64,000 nucleotides of DNA, from the NCBI GenBank assembly GCA_003149345.1, contig QFWI01000009.1, positions 35,688-99,687 of the forward strand, read 5' to 3'. This document shows, piece after piece, positions 8,882 through 17,595 of the stretch. The stretch's first letter is position 1. Each line of letters begins with the position of its first letter. Position numbers and translations under genes: made by a program. The DNA comes from Vampirovibrio chlorellavorus. Lineage in GTDB: Bacteria > Cyanobacteriota > Vampirovibrionia > Vampirovibrionales > Vampirovibrionaceae. The notes beneath the pieces were generated by a model, which saw nothing but the letters and a program-made list of their open reading frames with translations, did not search any database and had not been told where the DNA came from.

Positions 8882-9565
8882 ATGGAGTTTTTTCATACCC
8901 TATTAGAGCTGGTAATGGCTTTTATTCACAGCGTCATCGCCTACCTGGGCTACGTGGGTGTGGCCTTACTGATGGCCATCGAGTCGGCCAACGTGCCCCT
9001 GCCCAGCGAATTCATCATGCCTTACGCCGGGTTTCTGGTGCAGCAGGGCAAACTGAACTTTCACCTGGCCGCCCTGGCCGGAGCGGTGGGCTGTGTCATC
9101 GGCTCCATTCCCTCCTACTTTATCGGCCTGTTCGGAGGACGCTCCTTCTTGCTGAAGTACGGCAAATGGCTGTTGCTCAGTGAGCATGATCTGGACGAGG
9201 CCGAGCGCTGGGTGGATAAATACGGCGATATGGCCTTTTTCATCTGCCGGATGCTGCCGGTGGTGCGCACCTTTATTTCCCTGCCCGCCGGGATTTTGCA
9301 GGCCCATTTCTACCCGTTTATCCTCTACACCTTCATTGGTTCCCTGATCTGGTGCTACGGCCTGGTGTACGTGGGCGTTTACTTTGGCGAGAATCTGGAG
9401 GCCTTCCGGGCCATCTGGCACAAGTTCGATTACGCCATTATCGGCCTGCTGGTGGTGCTGGGTGTCCTCTACATCTGGAAGCACGTCAAGCACATTCGTA
9501 AAGATCAGCACAAGCTGGCCCAGCAAAAACTGACTGAAGCCAGCGGTTCCAGTCAGGACAGCTAG
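8882..9565 (+). CDS. DedA-family membrane protein
   Basis: This 227-residue protein has the DedA (SNARE-associated/VTT) pattern: an early SANVPLPSE motif, a glycine-rich stretch with IGSIPSYFIG, and the conserved FICRMLPVVRTFISLPAG segment. Some DedA members are lipid scramblases or flippases for undecaprenyl phosphate or phosphatidylethanolamine and are needed for envelope integrity. GAGGAG precedes the ATG. It lies 30 bp after pit and 1 bp before the permease gene, so it is probably in the same transcript. The specific lipid substrate cannot be told. Confidence 0.92.
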   Translation: MEFFHTLLELVMAFIHSVIAYLGYVGVALLMAIESANVPLPSEFIMPYAGFLVQQGKLNFHLAALAGAVGCVIGSIPSYFIGLFGGRSFLLKYGKWLLLSEHDLDEAERWVDKYGDMAFFICRMLPVVRTFISLPAGILQAHFYPFILYTFIGSLIWCYGLVYVGVYFGENLEAFRAIWHKFDYAIIGLLVVLGVLYIWKHVKHIRKDQHKLAQQKLTEASGSSQDS

Positions 9566-9566
9566 G

Positions 9567-11021
9567 GTGAGCGAGGTCGCGGGCTCTCCCCATACGAACA
9601 CAGGCGGCCCGTCGCCCGAGCTTTTACCAACCTTAGGCTGGTTTTCGGCGGCCTGTATCGTGGCGGGTTCCATGGTGGGCTCCGGTATATTCATTGTCTC
9701 CGCCGATATCTCCCGAACCTTAGGCACCGGGGGATGGCTGATGGCCGTGTGGATCTTTGCCGGAGTGCTGACCCTGCTGGGAGCGGCCTCCTATGGCAAG
9801 CTGGCCGCCTACATGCCCAGGGCCGGAGGACAGTACGTCTTCCTGAAAGAGGCCTGGGGCGAGTTGCCCGCCTTTTTGTACGGCTGGGTGTTGCTCACGG
9901 TCATTCAAACCGGATTTTTGGCCGCCGTGGCCGTGGCCTTCACCAAGTACCTGGGGGTGTTGATTCCCGGCGTTTCCTCCACCCCGCTGTGGCCCGGCTT
10001 TCCCGTCAGTGCCCAAAGCCTGCTGGCCGTGCTGGTGCTTTTTTTGCTGACCGCCTTTAACAGCACCGGCATTCGCAATGGGGCCCTGCTGCAAAACGTG
10101 TTTACCAGCCTGAAAGTTCTGGCCCTCATCCTGCTGATTGCCGTGGGGTTGGCTTTTGGTAAAAACCTGACCCAGGTGGACTGGTCGCTGACCCTGCCCG
10201 CCGCCCAGTCAATGCAGGGACACTGGCTGACCTTATTTGCCTTTGCCTCGGTGGGAGCGCTCTTTTCCGCCGATGCCTGGAATTATGTCACTTTCATTGG
10301 CGGCGAGGTGAAGGAGCCCTCCAAAACACTGCCCAAAGCGCTGATTTTGGGAACCGTCACCGTCATTGTCCTCTATCTGTTGGCCAACCTGGCCTACCTG
10401 AACCTGTTGCCCCTCTCCCTCATCCAGAGCGCCCCCGAGGATCGGGTGGCCACCGCCGCCATGGAAGTGGTCTTTCCGGGGGCCGGAGTGCTGTTGATGG
10501 CGGTGATCATCCTGATTTCCACCTTTGGATGCCTGAATGGCATGCTGCTGGCCGGGGCCCGGGTGTTTTACGCCATGGCCAAGGATGGCCTGCTGTTTGA
10601 GCAGTTCGGGCAGGTGCATCCCAGAACGCATTCCCCCAACTTTTGCCTGTGGGTGCAGTTTGCCTGGGCTGCGGTACTGGCGCTATCAGGCACCTATGGG
10701 CAACTACTGGATTATATTGTTTTCTCCGCCCTGATTTTTTACATTGTGACCATGCTGGGACTGATTCGCCTGAGTCAACGGGTGCCCGACGCCCTCCGCA
10801 TGACCCGTAAACGGGATTTTGTTTTACCAGTGGCTTACATTGCCGGTGCTTCGTTTATCGCTTTTTTCCTGCTGTTTGGCGATTTTTTCACCCCGGATTA
10901 CATGGTTCGCTTTCAGGCGGATTTGTGGCACACCAAGTTTTTCACCAGCGTGGCAGGACTGGCCCTGACCGCTTTGGGCTGGCCGGTGTATGCCGTTTGG
11001 AAGCGTTTTAATTCACGCTAG
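9567..11021 (+). CDS. APC-superfamily amino acid permease
   Basis: This 484-residue protein has about twelve membrane helices. The unwound helix-1 signature GSMVGSGIF is at residues 34-42, and the PRAGGQYVFLKEAWG segment is typical of the LAT/APA branch. It most likely imports or exchanges an amino acid; the substrate is unknown. Start is GTG at 9567 with AGGA 8 bases upstream, one base after the dedA stop, so translation is probably coupled. The stop codon overlaps that of the convergent ankyrin gene within a CTAG palindrome. Confidence 0.9.
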   Translation: MSEVAGSPHTNTGGPSPELLPTLGWFSAACIVAGSMVGSGIFIVSADISRTLGTGGWLMAVWIFAGVLTLLGAASYGKLAAYMPRAGGQYVFLKEAWGELPAFLYGWVLLTVIQTGFLAAVAVAFTKYLGVLIPGVSSTPLWPGFPVSAQSLLAVLVLFLLTAFNSTGIRNGALLQNVFTSLKVLALILLIAVGLAFGKNLTQVDWSLTLPAAQSMQGHWLTLFAFASVGALFSADAWNYVTFIGGEVKEPSKTLPKALILGTVTVIVLYLLANLAYLNLLPLSLIQSAPEDRVATAAMEVVFPGAGVLLMAVIILISTFGCLNGMLLAGARVFYAMAKDGLLFEQFGQVHPRTHSPNFCLWVQFAWAAVLALSGTYGQLLDYIVFSALIFYIVTMLGLIRLSQRVPDALRMTRKRDFVLPVAYIAGASFIAFFLLFGDFFTPDYMVRFQADLWHTKFFTSVAGLALTALGWPVYAVWKRFNSR

Positions 11022-12967
11022 TCGGTTGTTTTGCCCGCCGCTTGCGCGTTTTGCCGACGCTTGCGAAGGTGGTCGCCAATGGCCTCCGCCACTGCCTGAT
11101 TGCCGGTTTCCGTGGCGTAATAGAGGGCGGTTTGCCCCCACATGTCAGGAATGGTAGCCTCAATCCGCGGGTGGCTGAGCAGCGCCTTGACCGTTTCTTC
11201 CAAGCCCATCAGGGCGGCCAGTATTAACGGTGTGCTGCCCAGTTGATTGCGAGGGTTGACATCAATGCCCGGATGGGACAACAGCAACTTCACCCCCTCC
11301 TGATTCTCCGTCCCCACGGCTTCGTGCAAGGCCGTATCGCCGCCCAGATCGGACAGGTTGACATCAACGGCCGGATGCTCCAGCAAGGCTTTCAGAACGG
11401 GCAGATTTTTCTTCTTAGCCGCCAGTATCAGCGGGGTTTGCTGTTGATAATTCTCGGCGTTGATCTGAAGATCAGGGGCTGCCAACAGTGCGTTCAAGCA
11501 ATCCAGGGTTCCGGTGAAGGCGGCATAATGCAGGGCCGTATCCCCATCATCATCACGCAGGTTGACCTGGATGCCAGGATGCCCCAGCAACAGACGCACC
11601 GAGCTTTCCTTGCCCCAACCCGCCGCTTGCATGAGCGGCGTCACCCGGAGCCAGTCAGCCCGATTGACATCAATGGCCGGATGGCTCAGCATCCGCCGAA
11701 TCATCTCTACGTCCGAAGTCGAGCGGCGAATCAGTCGGGACAAGGGCGTCTCTTTGGCGTAATTGGCCAAATTCACATCGGTGGAGGGGTGGGCCAACAA
11801 GGTTTCCACCACCGCTTGCCGGTTGTTTTCCAGGGCCAGGGCCAAGGCGGTGTAGCCACTGATGTCCTGACTGTTAAACTCCAGCTCGGGAAGCTGGATC
11901 AGGGCCCGAACAAACGGCTCATGCCCTTTGATGGCAGCCATCATCAAGGGGGTAATACCCAGTATGTTGGGATGGTTCACCGAAATCAGGGAGTGCCGCA
12001 GCAAGGCCAGGGCCGTTTCTGCGTTTCCACAGCGGGCCGCCACATGCAGAAGCCCTTCCCCCAACCAGTTTTGAGCCCCGGGGTTGGATTCCGGGTGCCG
12101 CAAGAGGAGGCTTACGGTTTCCCCATCCCCGTATTCCACACCCAGACCCAGGGCTTGACGTCCTTGCCAATCCCACGCCCCAATGTCCAGGTCAGGGCGA
12201 CGGGTCAAAATCTCGATGGCCCTGTTCTGGCCGTATTCCGCGGCCACGTGCAAGGGGGTGCGCAAGGTCACCGGATCGCGCGGGATCTGTCCTGCGGGAA
12301 TTCTGGACATCAATTGCTGCAACATCCCCAGATGTCCCTGCTTGGCGCTTTCAAAGAGGCCCTTGCGGGCTTCGGTTTCATTCAGGGCAACGCCTTGCCG
12401 CTCCAGCAGATCCAGCCCGGTCAGGTTGCCGCTATTGGCGGCCTGAGCAATGGGGGACAGGCCGGACTCGTCCTGTCTGGCGGGACTGGCGCCCGCCTTC
12501 AGCATACTGGCGCTCAAGAAATTGAACAGGTGACGATCGGGCCTGTTTGGCGCGCCCCGCTTGAGGGCTTCATGCAAGGCATTGGAATTGTCCCCGATGA
12601 TTTGCCAGGCCCGAAAATCTTGCGGTGAAAACGCGGCATCCACTTGCCGGGCCAAAACATCGGCAGGGAGAACCGTTGGGGTTGAACTTTCCGCTTCCTG
12701 ATCCCGCTCCACATCGGAGTCCTCCTCCTGAATGGCCGATAGCACCCGGGTCATCCGCTTGGCAGGCTGCATGCCAAAATAGGGCCCGCTCAATTCAAGA
12801 CGATCGCCGTTTGCGGGCTGGGAAGACAGGGGCGCAACGGGATGCGCAGGTTTGCCGCTGGGAGCGGTGGAGGCTGGTGGTGTCCCCGGCCTGACGCCTG
12901 CGCCCCCATTCCTGGCGGGAGTTTTAAAAAGGCCACGGATGCGGCTGTCGGAAACTTGCATCACCAC
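11018..12967 (-). CDS. large ankyrin-repeat protein
   Basis: About 649 residues. The N-terminal 100 are Pro/Ser/Ala-rich and probably disordered, followed by about fourteen ankyrin repeats from residue 130 to the end. Units carry the consensus TPLxxAAxxG, for example TPLHVAAEYG, TPLMMAAIKG and TALHYAAFTG, with the helix-2 end LLxHPxIDVN. The spacing gives a continuous solenoid. Ankyrin stacks bind proteins, and the family is often found among effectors of intracellular or predatory bacteria. There is no signal peptide. AAGGGATG precedes a GTG-GTG-ATG run at 12967-12959, so the exact start is uncertain by two codons. It is convergent with the permease. Confidence 0.9.
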   Translation of the reverse strand: MVMQVSDSRIRGLFKTPARNGGAGVRPGTPPASTAPSGKPAHPVAPLSSQPANGDRLELSGPYFGMQPAKRMTRVLSAIQEEDSDVERDQEAESSTPTVLPADVLARQVDAAFSPQDFRAWQIIGDNSNALHEALKRGAPNRPDRHLFNFLSASMLKAGASPARQDESGLSPIAQAANSGNLTGLDLLERQGVALNETEARKGLFESAKQGHLGMLQQLMSRIPAGQIPRDPVTLRTPLHVAAEYGQNRAIEILTRRPDLDIGAWDWQGRQALGLGVEYGDGETVSLLLRHPESNPGAQNWLGEGLLHVAARCGNAETALALLRHSLISVNHPNILGITPLMMAAIKGHEPFVRALIQLPELEFNSQDISGYTALALALENNRQAVVETLLAHPSTDVNLANYAKETPLSRLIRRSTSDVEMIRRMLSHPAIDVNRADWLRVTPLMQAAGWGKESSVRLLLGHPGIQVNLRDDDGDTALHYAAFTGTLDCLNALLAAPDLQINAENYQQQTPLILAAKKKNLPVLKALLEHPAVDVNLSDLGGDTALHEAVGTENQEGVKLLLSHPGIDVNPRNQLGSTPLILAALMGLEETVKALLSHPRIEATIPDMWGQTALYYATETGNQAVAEAIGDHLRKRRQNAQAAGKTTD

Positions 12968-13378
12968 AATTCATCCCTTCTCATTTATGCTTACAATGCC
13001 CGTCTTACAAAGCCAGCGTCCGCTTTGGCCCGAGCGCTTTCCCCAACATGATACCCACTTGCACACTGAAATTTGAAACATGACAACATGAAATGCTTAA
13101 AAAAAATAAGACAGTTTAATCCAGTTTGCAAGTCCGTTCTTGAACCCAAAGAGAAATGGGACCGACAGCGGCGTGAAACCGATGATTCGAGGACTTCGGC
13201 ACAGTAGATGGGCACACTAGCTGAGCAAAAACCCTCGCCAAGGGCGTCCAGGTGGAACCATCCGGGCGCTCATGTCAAAGGGGGACAGCTGGGGTCAGCC
13301 GATGTCAGAAGCGGTGCCCTTTGGGTGACGGTATCATGAAAGGTGACAAACGGGGCAGAGCTTGCGCATAATAAAACC
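12968..13378. other. divergent intergenic region without a gene
   Basis: This 411 bp gap separates the ankyrin gene (leftward) and priA (rightward). I see no convincing frame, repeat or RNA structure. It must contain both promoters, but no strong -35/-10 pair stands out. An AT-rich box CATAATAAA lies just before the priA ATG. Confidence 0.5.
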
Positions 13379-15955
13379 ATGAACCTACCACTTTGGGAAA
13401 CCATTTTACAACCAGACACCCCTGCCCCCCTGCCGGAGTCCTTGCCTTGCTACGCGGAAGTGTTGGTGCATATGACCGCCAAAAGCCTGCAAAGCCAGGT
13501 TTTTACCTATCAGGTACCCGAAGAATTCCGGGAAGTGGCGCAGGTCGGCCAGCCGGTGCTGGTGTCCTTCGGGGCCCAGCAGGATTTAACCGGTTTTATC
13601 GTGGGCCTGAGCAACACTTACGCAGGGGCCTACAAGCTCAAGGAACTCTCAGACATTCTGGATGAAACACCCCTGTTTGACGCCGAGTATTACGACTTTA
13701 TCCAGTGGGTGGCCGACTACTACGCCACGCCGCTGCCGCAGGTACTGGCTTGCGCCTTGCCCGCCAATCTGGTGCAGCGCCCCAAAAAACTGGTTTATCA
13801 GGGGCCCAATTTTAAAGAGCCCCTGGTGGTGGCCCGCATTCCCAATGAGGTAGCCCGTAAGGCCCTGCAACTGATTGATTTTCTGTATAAAAACGCCGCC
13901 ACTTACGATGAACTGTGCAGCGGCAAGAGCGCCAAAGGATACTCTCCCAAGTATCTGGCCGGACACTTGCGTATGCCGGTCAAGGCCATGAATCAGCTGT
14001 TGGCCCGCCTGCGCAAGCTGGACATCGTGGTGGTGGAAACCGAACTCAGCGCCAAAACCCGGGCCAAAACCGTCAAACGGGTCACCCTGAACCTGGACAA
14101 ACTGGAGCAGGCTGCGCTGTCCGCCCGCCAGCAGGAGATTGTCGCCCAGCTCAAGGATCGCCCGGAAGGCTTGCCCCTAAAGGAACTGCTGGACGTGCTG
14201 GGCACCACCCCGCCCACGGTCAAAAAGCTGGAAGCGGCTGGGGTCATTACCATCACCGAGGTGGCCGAACACCGGGATCCCTTGGCCTTGTTCCAAAAGC
14301 TGGCCGCCCGCACCCACTTTACCCTGTCCAAGTATCAGCAACAGGCCATGGATACGGTGGTCAACGGCGATAGCGAGGAGCCCTACCTGCTGTATGGCAT
14401 TACCGGCTCCGGCAAAACGGAAGTGTATATGAGCATGACCCGCCACGCCCTGGAGCGGGGCAAGGCCGTGCTGATGATGGTGCCGGAAATCGCCCTGACC
14501 TCTCAGATCGCCCGGCGCTTTATCAACCACTTTGGCTCAGAAAACATCGCCCTGTGGCACAGTAACTTGTCCGACGGGGAAAAGGCCGATACCTGGCACA
14601 AGCTGCGCACCGGGGAACTCAAGATCCTGATTGGGGCTCGATCGGCTATTTGGGCGCCCATCAAGGATCTGGAACTGATTTTGATCGACGAGGAGCATGA
14701 GGGCAGCTTCAAACAGGATTCCCCGGCCCCCCGCTACAACGCCAAAACCCTGGCTCTGGAACTGGCCCGCCGCACCGGAGCCAAAGTGGTTCTGGGCAGC
14801 GCCACCCCGGAGATCAGCACCTTTTATCAGGCCCAGCGGGACAGTCGCATCCTGCATTTGCCGGAGCGCTTTGGTAACAGCCAGCTGGCCGAGGTGCGGG
14901 TGGTGGACATGAAGCAGGAGCGGGGACAGGGCCATCAGGGGCAGTTGTCCCGCTCGCTCATTGAGGAGTTGCGGATCAATCTGGAAGCGGGCGAGCAGTC
15001 CATTATCCTGCTGAACCGCCGGGGCTTTTACACCACCATTCAATGCACCGTATGCGATCACGTGTTTCAGTGTCCCAACTGCGATGTGGCGGTAACCTTT
15101 CACCGCACCCGCAATCAGGTGTGCTGCCATTACTGCGGCTACGAAAGCGAGCGCCCCGCGTATTGCCCGGTGTGCGCCAGCATGGAGCTGAGCCACAGCG
15201 GGGTGGGCACCCAGCGCATTGAGGATGAGGTCATAAAAAAATTCCCGGAGGCCCGAGTGTTAAGGCTGGACAGCGATGTATTGCAGCGCAAGAACGCCTA
15301 TGTGGAAATTTTTGAAACCTTTGCCGCCGGGGAAGCCGATATTTTAATTGGCACCCAGATTGTGGCCAAGGGGCTGGACGTGGCCAATGTCACGCTGGTG
15401 GGCGTGGTCAGCGCCGATTCCGCCTTTTGCCTGCCGGATTACAAATCCGCCGAGCGGGGCTTTCAATTGCTCACCCAGGTGGCCGGGCGAGCCGGACGGG
15501 GGCAGAAACCGGGTCGGGTCATCATTCAATCGGTGCAGACCCAGCATATGGTGTTGACCCACTCTAAAAATCAGGATTACCCCAACTTTTACGCCGAAGA
15601 AATCCTGCAGCGGGAACTGTGCGGCTTTCCGCCCTATTCCCAGATTTTTCGCTTTATTGTGAGTTGCGAGAACGAGAAAAAGGCCCAGCAGTTCATTCAG
15701 GCGGCCACCTTGCACTTGCGGGAACAAATCCAGGCCGCCGATGGTGAACTGGGCAAGCACATGACCCTAATGGGCCCTGCCCCGTGCGTGTTGCCCCGCA
15801 TCCAGAACAAATTCCGATTGCACCTGCTGGTCAAAAACTTCGCCGGAGAGGCCGGGCATCGGCTGATCACCCAGTTTTACCGCCGGGCCACGGAAAATCG
15901 CCTGCCGGAAGACCTGAATTTTATTCTGGATATTGACGCCCAGAGCCTGTTGTAG
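13379..15955 (+). CDS. priA: primosomal replication restart helicase PriA
   Basis: This about 858-residue helicase restarts stalled replication forks. The N-terminal DNA-binding domain carries YAEVLVHMTAKSLQSQVFTY. The Walker A motif GITGSGKTEVYM is near residue 340 and the Walker B-type LILIDEEHEGSFKQ follows about 100 residues later. A zinc-binding insertion near 556-600 has eight cysteines in CxxC pairs (CTVC, CPNC, CHYC, CPVC). Helicase motifs VAKGLDV and QVAGRAGR complete it. The length is slightly above average because of an N-terminal lead. The start is uncertain: ATG 13379 or GTG 13343, neither with a strong ribosome site. Confidence 0.95.
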   Translation: MNLPLWETILQPDTPAPLPESLPCYAEVLVHMTAKSLQSQVFTYQVPEEFREVAQVGQPVLVSFGAQQDLTGFIVGLSNTYAGAYKLKELSDILDETPLFDAEYYDFIQWVADYYATPLPQVLACALPANLVQRPKKLVYQGPNFKEPLVVARIPNEVARKALQLIDFLYKNAATYDELCSGKSAKGYSPKYLAGHLRMPVKAMNQLLARLRKLDIVVVETELSAKTRAKTVKRVTLNLDKLEQAALSARQQEIVAQLKDRPEGLPLKELLDVLGTTPPTVKKLEAAGVITITEVAEHRDPLALFQKLAARTHFTLSKYQQQAMDTVVNGDSEEPYLLYGITGSGKTEVYMSMTRHALERGKAVLMMVPEIALTSQIARRFINHFGSENIALWHSNLSDGEKADTWHKLRTGELKILIGARSAIWAPIKDLELILIDEEHEGSFKQDSPAPRYNAKTLALELARRTGAKVVLGSATPEISTFYQAQRDSRILHLPERFGNSQLAEVRVVDMKQERGQGHQGQLSRSLIEELRINLEAGEQSIILLNRRGFYTTIQCTVCDHVFQCPNCDVAVTFHRTRNQVCCHYCGYESERPAYCPVCASMELSHSGVGTQRIEDEVIKKFPEARVLRLDSDVLQRKNAYVEIFETFAAGEADILIGTQIVAKGLDVANVTLVGVVSADSAFCLPDYKSAERGFQLLTQVAGRAGRGQKPGRVIIQSVQTQHMVLTHSKNQDYPNFYAEEILQRELCGFPPYSQIFRFIVSCENEKKAQQFIQAATLHLREQIQAADGELGKHMTLMGPAPCVLPRIQNKFRLHLLVKNFAGEAGHRLITQFYRRATENRLPEDLNFILDIDAQSLL

Positions 15956-16025
15956 TGATCTCAAACCGACAAATTTCCCACAAATATCCCCAAAATGCCC
16001 CCAAACGATTATGGAGAAACCGCCC

Positions 16026-16316
16026 ATGTCTGTCATTGATGACTTAAAAGCAAAATTAACGCGTGAACTGGACGCCATCCACGTGGAGATTGAGGATGAG
16101 AGCTGGAAGCACGCCGGTCACGCAGGGGCCACCCCCGGTGTGGAAGCCACGCATCTGAACATGGTGGTGGTTTCGCCCCAATTTGAGGGGGTGGGCATCA
16201 TGGATCAGCACCGGCTGGTGCATACCGTGCTGCAAGAAGCCCGGGAGCGGCACTTGCATGCCCTGCAACTAAAGACCATCCCGGCCAGCCAGTGGACGGC
16301 CCAGCGCCCTGTTTAA
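16026..16316 (+). CDS. bolA: BolA-family protein
   Basis: A 96-residue protein of BolA fold: an N-terminal helix with LKAKLTRELDA, a central segment with ATHLNMVVVSPQFEG, and the helix-turn with RLVHTVLQEA followed by HALQLKTIP. BolA proteins partner monothiol glutaredoxins in iron-sulfur trafficking, and some bind DNA. The residues that normally bind the cluster are His/Cys; histidines are present here (HAGH and HALQ). The ATG at 16026 follows GGAGA by about 7 bases. It lies 70 bp after priA and could share its transcript. No glutaredoxin gene is next to it. Confidence 0.88.
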   Translation: MSVIDDLKAKLTRELDAIHVEIEDESWKHAGHAGATPGVEATHLNMVVVSPQFEGVGIMDQHRLVHTVLQEARERHLHALQLKTIPASQWTAQRPV

Positions 16317-16565
16317 CAAGGTGTTAATAGCCTGGGCCGCCTGTTCCACTTTCAAAAAGCCTCCAAATGAGTGCCCCTCCCGGATCGATCCGTAGAGGGG
16401 CTGTGAAGTCCACGTTGGTGGCCATTCACAGGGATTAGTATACCCCCCCTGGCCCCGGTCATTCCATTCCCTGACGGGCTCAATTTCAGGCCTACGCTTG
16501 TGCCGAAAGACCCACCCCATTCGCAGTGGTCATCCAACATACCCCTGAGCCAATGGACTACACTC

Positions 16566-17510
16566 TCAGGAAGCCAGAGCCTCTCTGAGCCGTCCCAAAA
16601 ACCGGTTCAGCGGATGAGCGGGCGGCAACTGCGCTTCCCAGTCCCGTCGGATGACCGGGTAAAGCTCGGCAGGATCTCGACCTCCCAGAAACACCAAGGG
16701 CCGATCCGGTTGTTCCGGTGGGCGCTGGAAGCCAAACACCACCAGTGGATCAGCGGACTCAACCGCACCTTCCCCGGGCATTAAGTCCGGGGCCACAAAA
16801 GACAATAAACCCAAGGGCAGGGTATGCGTGGCCACCAGCCCATTCTCAAAGTGGTGAAAAGGCAGCACCTCACAGCAATCCCCCTGGGGGCTGATGGCTT
16901 CAAAATCGTAAACGCCCTTAACCTGGTAGCTTTGCAGGGTGGGGTCAGCCCGAACGCCATCCGAAAAACCCCACCGCTGGAAGGAGGGATCGATCAGGCA
17001 GGCCTTGGGGGGAATGGAGGTGTTTCCGGCCTGAAAATGCTGGATGACCGTGTTAAGGTACCCCCATGGGGTGGCCAGAATAAAGGTGTGGTTGGTATGG
17101 CTATCCTCATAAAAGGGGGCGCAATTGCCATCGGCGGCCATGAGCAGGTAGGTTTTTCCAAACGCTTTCTGCAAGGCCTTGCCCAGCTGATAGGTCAACT
17201 CGTAGCAAACCCCGGTGTAAGGCCGGTCGGGATGGGCGGGCTGGTAGTAATTCTCCAGCCGCACTTCCTGATCCGTCCAATGCAGGTGAAACCCGCTGCC
17301 CGGCGCAAGCAGGGTTTCCAGATCCTTGGCGTAGCGACACTGTGGAAGAAATTGCGCCAACAAAGACTGAAACTCCGGTACAAAAAGGCCCAACGGATCA
17401 TGGGAAAAGGGGCTGGGAGACACGACAGAACTCACTCCGTAGTTGACAGACGGCAGCTGTCCAAATACTTCTATTGTTATTATTCCACGCTTTGGCGGAA
17501 TGGAACCCAT
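16566..17510 (-). CDS. unknown protein with a possible Cys-His-Asp catalytic triad
   Basis: I do not recognise a named family. The 314-residue protein has Cys102 in TGVCYELTYQLG at the start of a helix, His141 in NHTFILATPWG and Asp174 in LIDPSF. This order and spacing resemble transglutaminase-like or arylamine N-acetyltransferase-like enzymes of the papain fold. The function is therefore inferred and weak. There is no signal peptide. A Phe-Gly motif (EVFGQLPS) occurs near residue 16, as in other accessory proteins here. The ATG at 17510 has no clear ribosome site. The gene is divergent from the secreted hydrolase at 17596. Confidence 0.6.
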   Translation of the reverse strand: MGSIPPKRGIITIEVFGQLPSVNYGVSSVVSPSPFSHDPLGLFVPEFQSLLAQFLPQCRYAKDLETLLAPGSGFHLHWTDQEVRLENYYQPAHPDRPYTGVCYELTYQLGKALQKAFGKTYLLMAADGNCAPFYEDSHTNHTFILATPWGYLNTVIQHFQAGNTSIPPKACLIDPSFQRWGFSDGVRADPTLQSYQVKGVYDFEAISPQGDCCEVLPFHHFENGLVATHTLPLGLLSFVAPDLMPGEGAVESADPLVVFGFQRPPEQPDRPLVFLGGRDPAELYPVIRRDWEAQLPPAHPLNRFLGRLREALAS

Positions 17511-17595
17511 TGGTTACAATGGAGGTCGTTGGTTAAAATGAAGATTGATTGCTGGAACGGTTACCGATAGAGAGATTCAGGAAGGCGCCTTGCCC

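Noticed and set aside
11243..12628. 461-codon open frame on the plus strand
   Set aside because: It runs antisense to the ankyrin gene, and the ankyrin pattern on the minus strand is unmistakable.
12991..13215. 74-codon minus-strand frame in the gap before priA
   Set aside because: Unusual composition and no ribosome site.
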